Notes under the pieces: model-generated | Told to the model about the DNA's origin: nothing | Database searches by the model: none | Seen by the model: only the letters and a program-made list of their open reading frames with translations | Assembly: GCF_030272615.1 (NCBI RefSeq) | Contig: NC_081415.1 | Coordinates: forward strand, 192,990,695-193,054,694 | Length of the DNA stretch: 64,000 nt | Reading direction: 5' to 3' | From: Cryptomeria japonica | Lineage: Eukaryota > Streptophyta > Pinopsida > Cupressales > Cupressaceae | Part shown: positions 59,611 to 64,000 of the stretch, one piece after another | Numbering within the stretch: the first letter of the stretch is position 1 | Layout: every line of letters begins with the position of its first letter | Program-made: the position numbers and the translations under genes

Positions 59611-60805
59611 CTAAGGCCAAAAGCCCAGGTTACCAAATGAAGATCCTTCATCAGATACAGGTACAGATCCATTATATGTCTTAGTTTCATCCTTTCTTAC
59701 CCACATATTCTCATGCTTCTCTTTGATCTCTTCCACTTTCACTTTACCCTTCTCATTTGATTTATTCTTGTCTACCAGAGCACTATTCTTTCTTTTGCAG
59801 TACTTTGCAATGTGACCGGTTTTGTTGCATGCTCTGCAAACAACATTATTCTTCACAGATCTGAAGTTCATCTGACTCTGTCTCATCCTGCACTGATTAG
59901 AGATATGTCCAAACATTCCATAGGCATAGTATCTTTTGATCTGAAAAGTTATTCATCATAGTTCTACATACATTTGACTTGTGTCCAAAATTATTTCATA
60001 TGAAACACTGAATGGTAAAGGTAGAAACATTGTTATTCATCACATTGTTATTGTTCATCATTCCATTATTCATCCTACTTCTGCACTGACTTGTCATATA
60101 ACCAAATTTATTGCAAGTAAAATAGCTACCATTAAATTTATAAGCATTAGGTTGTCTTACCTGAGGATTCTTGCTCTTCTTCTGATCAGGTTTAGCATTT
60201 CCTTGTCCAGATCCAGAATATTCACCTTTCTCATATCCAATACCTCGCATATCCTTTCCATGTCTTTGACTTTCTAGCATCTCATCAAGTCTTGTTGAAC
60301 TGGCTTTGAATTTGTCTTTGTATTCATTGGTAGTAGAAAGTTCATCCCTCAAGGTAGAAACTTATCTTTCAAGTTTTTGACCATTATTCTTTGATTGTGT
60401 CAACTCAAGCTTCAATTGATCATTCTCATAGGTAAGCCTAAAGCATTCATCAACACTTTCCTTCAATGATTGTGCTAGATTCTCCTCATTCTTCTTCTAG
60501 TCCTCAATCTCCTTGGTTAGTCTCATCACAATGGGTTCCATCTCATTCTTAAAAGCAACATTTTCTCTCTCAAGCTTGTCCACTTCATCAACTTTGTCCT
60601 GGTATTCCATGATTTGATCTTATTTCTCCTTCAACTTGTCCATTAATTCCTTCCTCTTTTCTCTGCAGATAATTGCTTGATCCTTCAACTCACTAATGAA
60701 GTCATCAACTACATTCAGATTCTTCTTCAAGGTACATACCTCACTTATAGCAACTTCAAGATCCTCAAGTGCCACATTGAGTTGTCTCTGAAAACCGGTA
60801 TCCAT
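59611..60805 (-). pseudogene. Element B ORF1: coiled coil plus CCHC protein (gag-like)
   Basis: It starts at ATG 60805 (MDTGFQRQLNVALEDLEVAI), aligned with the A ORF1 start (LEMALEDYDVEI). The coiled coil extends to about 60330. A Gly/Lys-rich linker leads to KFNGSYFTCNKFGYMTSQC (His replaced by Tyr), a second degraded knuckle ending GHISNQC and an intact CRACNKTGHIAKYC. Frameshifts near 60360 and 59940 and several stops break it. It ends near the TAG at 59613. The C-terminal tail (NMWVRKDETKTYNGSVPVSD) matches A (HRWVRKNEEQSS), so the two tails are homologous. Confidence 0.7.
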
Positions 60806-60840
60806 TGAATCAATCTCCCAGATCTTCCTCAGAGGAACTA

Positions 60841-60854
60841 GGCTCTCATACCAA
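60841..60854 (-). promoter_or_regulatory. Element B primer binding site (tRNA-iMet)
   Basis: On the minus strand this reads TTGGTATGAGAGCC, one change from the consensus. Confidence 0.82.
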
Positions 60855-60855
60855 T

Positions 60856-61834
60856 TGTTGGAATCAAAGATCACTGAGAGGGGGGGTGAATCAGAGATGT
60901 ACTAGAAATTAAAACTGGAAACTTATTCTTTATCCACCAGTTAATAATGCATAACAAATATGAACATAAACATGCAATGTTCAATAAAAGGACAAATCCA
61001 CAACACCAAAAATTTTACATGGAAACCCGAAAAGAGAAAAATGATGGTGGGGCTAGAACCCACAATATTCATATACTATGGTGAGGAGTACACAAATATT
61101 ACATAGATGGAGAATGCACTTACATTCAGGCTCACTACTCAATTATAATTGCTCATAAGGATACAACCTTCAGGGAAGGCCCGTTGCCTTACAATTTGAT
61201 TAAAATAAGAATGCACATAAATAACATTTGATTATGTAAAATTGAGTTCTGGTTAGGCTTTGTATCACTGACTGTCTCTACTCTATTGATTGCCCTATTT
61301 CGGTCTTAGTCAATTACTGGTTGATCTGAAACCAAAATGTGCACGTGAAACTACACTCAATCGCACCAAAACTGATCACCAAACACTTAACATATCATAA
61401 CATATCGAAAATCAACTGCTACAATGATATTATATATTTGGGCTTACCACAAAAATAATCTCCTTCAAGTCGGTTTCAAGAGATGTAACATGTAGATGAA
61501 GTCAGCTCCAATCTTGAAGACACCATAGCACTAGACTAAAATATTGCAACCACATGCTTCCTAAAGGTCCTACCAAACATCGAGATCATAAAAATTAATC
61601 ACCACAAACACCGCAAACACGAGAGATGATTCCATATCAACACAATACCAAATTACCCTGTTTTGCCCTATTCAGTCGGTTAGCTATCTATCAGTTACCT
61701 CCATCTTCTGGATAAGCTAAATCAAGACAACCATATTGAACCACCATGAATATTTGACATCAATGACAACCCTAACCAAATAATCAACCACCGAAAGTCT
61801 CCTGAAATCACCAGATGAGTGTCAATTGCCAACA
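60856..61834 (-). repeat. Element B 5' LTR
   Basis: It starts TGTTGGAATCAAAG and ends AATTGCCAACA. It is the partner of 46676-47681. Confidence 0.88.
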
Positions 61835-62033
61835 AAGATGATGAGGTTATGTATTGATGTAGATAATCATTCTCATAATGAGTTTGATGGAAAATATGGC
61901 ATGTTGAGGATTATATGGTTTGAGATGAAGAATATTAAGATGAGGATTAGATGTGTGGCAATCAAATGGAGTTGTTGATCTTATGGTGTTGAGTGAGAAA
62001 ATAATGTTTTTGAGACACTTTGGTCCTTGGAAG
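61835..62033 (+). repeat. Element D 3' LTR, right part (cut short)
   Basis: It aligns with 27850-28055 (TTGATGGAAAATAT, GAGGATTATATGGTTTGAGATGAAG, GTTGAGTGAGAAAA, GGTCCTTGGAAGT). The match ends at GGAAGT, and the remaining ~1.5 kb of the LTR is not in the window. Confidence 0.75.
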
Positions 62034-64000
62034 TGTAAAGTGAAAATATTGAGCCCTAGTGACTCCCCACCTAGGAGAGAGAAACGAAGTCACTAGGATG
62101 ATTTTTTAGTTGGGAGAACTTTACATTAAAGAAGGGCTTCAATCCACTAGATCCAAATCCAAAAGAGACAAGGAAGTGAATTCCCGGTGGATTGCAAGGG
62201 TTTACGTGTGATTTACCCTCTTTTGGAAAGTTGACTATGTGGAGGAGAGAGAAAATGAGTGAAATAAGGAGTTATCAGTTTGGGATAATGATTAACTTCA
62301 GATTTTAGCTAATTAGACTGATATAGATTTGCCTTGCAAATTTGGAGAAAAATTGTCAAGACCATGGCAAATATTTACATGGTCCTCCGAAAAATCCGTA
62401 AAACAAAAAGGGTTCTTCCGCCTCTACAAATGGAGTTCAAATCTGAAAATACAGTTGTGCCCCTGCAACCTACACACATAAAAGAAGGGAAGAAGGGTTG
62501 TGGATAGGGGTTTGCCTTAGTCAGACCCCACTTGAGGAATCAACCTTGAAAGAAAGTAATTGCAAATGCTGAAATACAAATGATGGGAGTGCATACCTTG
62601 TAGATCTGCAATTTGTTAATGATGGTTGCTTCGCTTCTTGAATGTAATAACAAGTGTTGCATGAAATGACATGTAACATGACAAAACCCTAACACACACA
62701 CATTCTTGCAAATGAATGTTGTAATGTTGCTCCAATGGATGAATGAAGAAGACTTGAATGCTTGAATGGTTGATGAAGACCTTGAAATCCTATATCTTAT
62801 CCTTATGCCTATCATCCTTATGTCAAATGAGGGAATTGAATCTCCTTTACTACATGCCTAGAGGATTAATTTTCAATCACCAAAGGTTGGCAAAGAGGAA
62901 TTGCAAACCCCAGAGATCAAGTTGTGCATAGGAAACCAGGAAAACCCAACATAGGGCCACCCTAAGAGGTGGGGATAGGGGTGCCATGCCTATGTCCTAG
63001 GGGGATAGGGGCACCATGACATAGGGGCACCACACCCCTATCCTACCATATTTTAGGGTCCAGACAGGGTCTAAGGCAGAAACATGGCTTAGACAGGCAG
63101 GGTGAAGGTGCAGAAAGGGGTCTTGGTCAGAGAGGAGGGTGTCGTCGCCAAAGTGAGTACTTCAAATGTGGTTAAAATTGCTAGGGTTGCAATTTTATGA
63201 CACTAAATTTAGCCCCCACTTTAGTGGGAGTATGGCTTGCGCCAATACTGCCGATAAAGTAGAAGAAAGGGAGAGATGAAGATGAGAGATAGAGAAATAT
63301 CACAAGGAGTCTAAGACATCACTAATACTGAGGAGCAAAAATCCCCCAATCTTAGGGTCTCAACTCATGCCAACATATGCAAGAGCACACAAAACAAAAA
63401 GGGACAAGATAAACAAGACAAAAAAATACACCAAAAAAACATGACAAACAAGACACAAGACCACAACCAACTAGCTAAAGAGACCTTGATATAAATGCCT
63501 CAACAACCAATTGAAACACAAGGACACATGCCATCACATATACACAAGTGATCACATAAAAGAGAAAAGCTAACATCATCCATGAACCATCAATAGTAAA
63601 ACAATGGGTTCATGAGAGGAAGAAGAGAGAGGACATGAATACATACTTTGGTGATCCATGAGAAGAAAGGTGAAGAAGAGAGAAACCATGGGCGTCTCAC
63701 CCCTAAAACTAGGTGATCAATGGAGAGAAGGACATGGAAAGTCTCGCTCCTAGAGCATGTCTAGGTGATCGATATAAAGGAATAGAGTGAGAACACCATT
63801 AGTTCCACCCAATCTCATGCACGTGTGTGCAAGTGAGGTTCAAAGTGCCTCATAGGAGTGTATGCTCGAGTACGCTACAATCTGTATAGAATGTATAGTA
63901 CAAGTGTCAAGAAAGGTGTGATATCTCGCTCTAAGAGTTCATGCTCTAGTTCTGAGAATAATCACCTTGCATAAGAGAAAAGTGGCGTCATCTTGCTCTA
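62034..64000. other. Segment F: unclassified, probably another LTR insertion
   Basis: It begins TGTAAAGTGAAAATATTGAG exactly where D's 3' LTR breaks off, as an LTR would. No coding domain is recognised in its 1.97 kb. It contains a short GC-rich repeat of ATAGGGGCACCA-like units (62975-63045) and a CCCACTTTAGTGGG hairpin (63214-63227). Similar phrases occur near 15131 and 22951. The right end lies outside the window, so the type cannot be settled. Confidence 0.35.
62975..63045. repeat. Short GC-rich tandem repeat
   Basis: Degenerate units of GGATAGGGGCACCAT or GGATAGGGGTGCCAT, about four copies. It stands out from the AT-rich surroundings. Confidence 0.7.

Larger units (their letters stand above)
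46676..61834 (-). mobile_element. Element B: pol-less Copia-type LTR element, split by C
   Basis: Minus orientation, about 7.2 kb without C. LTRs of 1,006 and 979 bp have TGTTGG (or TGTTTG)...CCAACA ends. There is an iMet primer site with one mismatch and the polypurine tract CAAACGGGGAGAT. It encodes ORF1 (60805-59611) and ORF2 (59249 to about 48010, interrupted by C). The 5 bp flanks GTGAT and AAGAT share only the last three bases, so the target duplication is decayed. LTR and ORF2 resemble element A more than C does. Confidence 0.87.
27643..62033 (+). mobile_element. Element D: decayed Copia retrotransposon split by E, B, C and probably F
   Basis: This is the oldest element of the nest. 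The 5' LTR is 27643-28511 plus 40971-42084 (about 1.98 kb once E is removed), with TGTTGG...TTAACA ends. The primer site is at 42086, gag-pol at about 42153-46184, and the polypurine tract at 46536. The 3' LTR is 46549-46675 plus 61835 to about 62033, broken by B and then cut off where F begins. The two LTR starts align (CATTAATGTCAAC, GATGATATGGTG) and the match resumes after B (TTGATGGAAAATAT, GAGGATTATATGGTTTGAGA). The domain order gag-protease-integrase-RT-RNase H defines Copia. LTR divergence is high (about 20% by eye), so it is old and dead. Confidence 0.82.

Overview
The window reads as nuclear DNA of a seed plant with a large, repeat-filled genome. It is AT-rich, has almost no host genes, and is mostly nested LTR retrotransposons and LINE fragments with tRNA-iMet primer sites. 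One intronless plant receptor-like protein gene is present. Many old elements are kept almost full length and decayed by point mutation rather than deletion. That fits a gymnosperm such as a conifer, but the lineage is an inference. There are no bacterial operons, rRNA, recognisable tRNA genes or CRISPR arrays.

Layout. 1-6045: AT-rich DNA with a roughly 1.15 kb direct repeat, split by a 5'-truncated LINE (1428-3820). 6403-8835: an LRR receptor-like protein gene with a nonsense codon just after its signal peptide. 8836-11030: no gene seen. 11031-14215: the 5' half of a second LINE (ORF1 plus the endonuclease part of ORF2), then an LTR fragment. 15806-22664: LTR element A (minus strand). 24997-26665: a 1.67 kb miniature LTR element G with a perfect target duplication. 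27643 to about 62033: a decayed Copia element D. Its 5' LTR is split by a 12.5 kb Ty3/Gypsy chromovirus-like element E (28512-40965, TSD CATGC). Its 3' LTR is split by element B (46676-61834), which is itself split by element C (48484-56443, TSD AAAAT). D's 3' LTR then stops at about 62033, where an unclassified sequence F begins and runs out of the window.

The main discovery candidate is the trio A, B and C. Each has Copia-type LTRs, a tRNA-iMet primer site and the polypurine tract AAAGGGGAGAT, but I can find no protease, integrase, reverse transcriptase or RNase H. Instead each encodes two proteins: a gag-like ORF1 (coiled coil plus several CCHC zinc knuckles) and an ORF2 of about 1,060-1,120 codons that I cannot assign to any family. 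ORF2 is recognisably homologous in all three although they are well diverged. Its N-terminal region of about 400 residues and its C-terminal coiled coil are conserved, so the protein was probably maintained while these families diverged. The pol-bearing neighbour D has the same polypurine tract and LTR-end motif and a related primer site, so a D-like Copia element could have supplied the replication machinery in trans.

The second theme is decay by C-to-T change. Element E keeps one gag-pol frame for more than 4.3 kb with no frameshift and 20 stops (13 TAG, 6 TGA, 1 TAA). Nearly all are explained by deamination at CAG or CGA, the CHG and CG methylation contexts of plants. A's ORF2 shows the same: no frameshift in 3.18 kb and nine stops, seven of them TAG.
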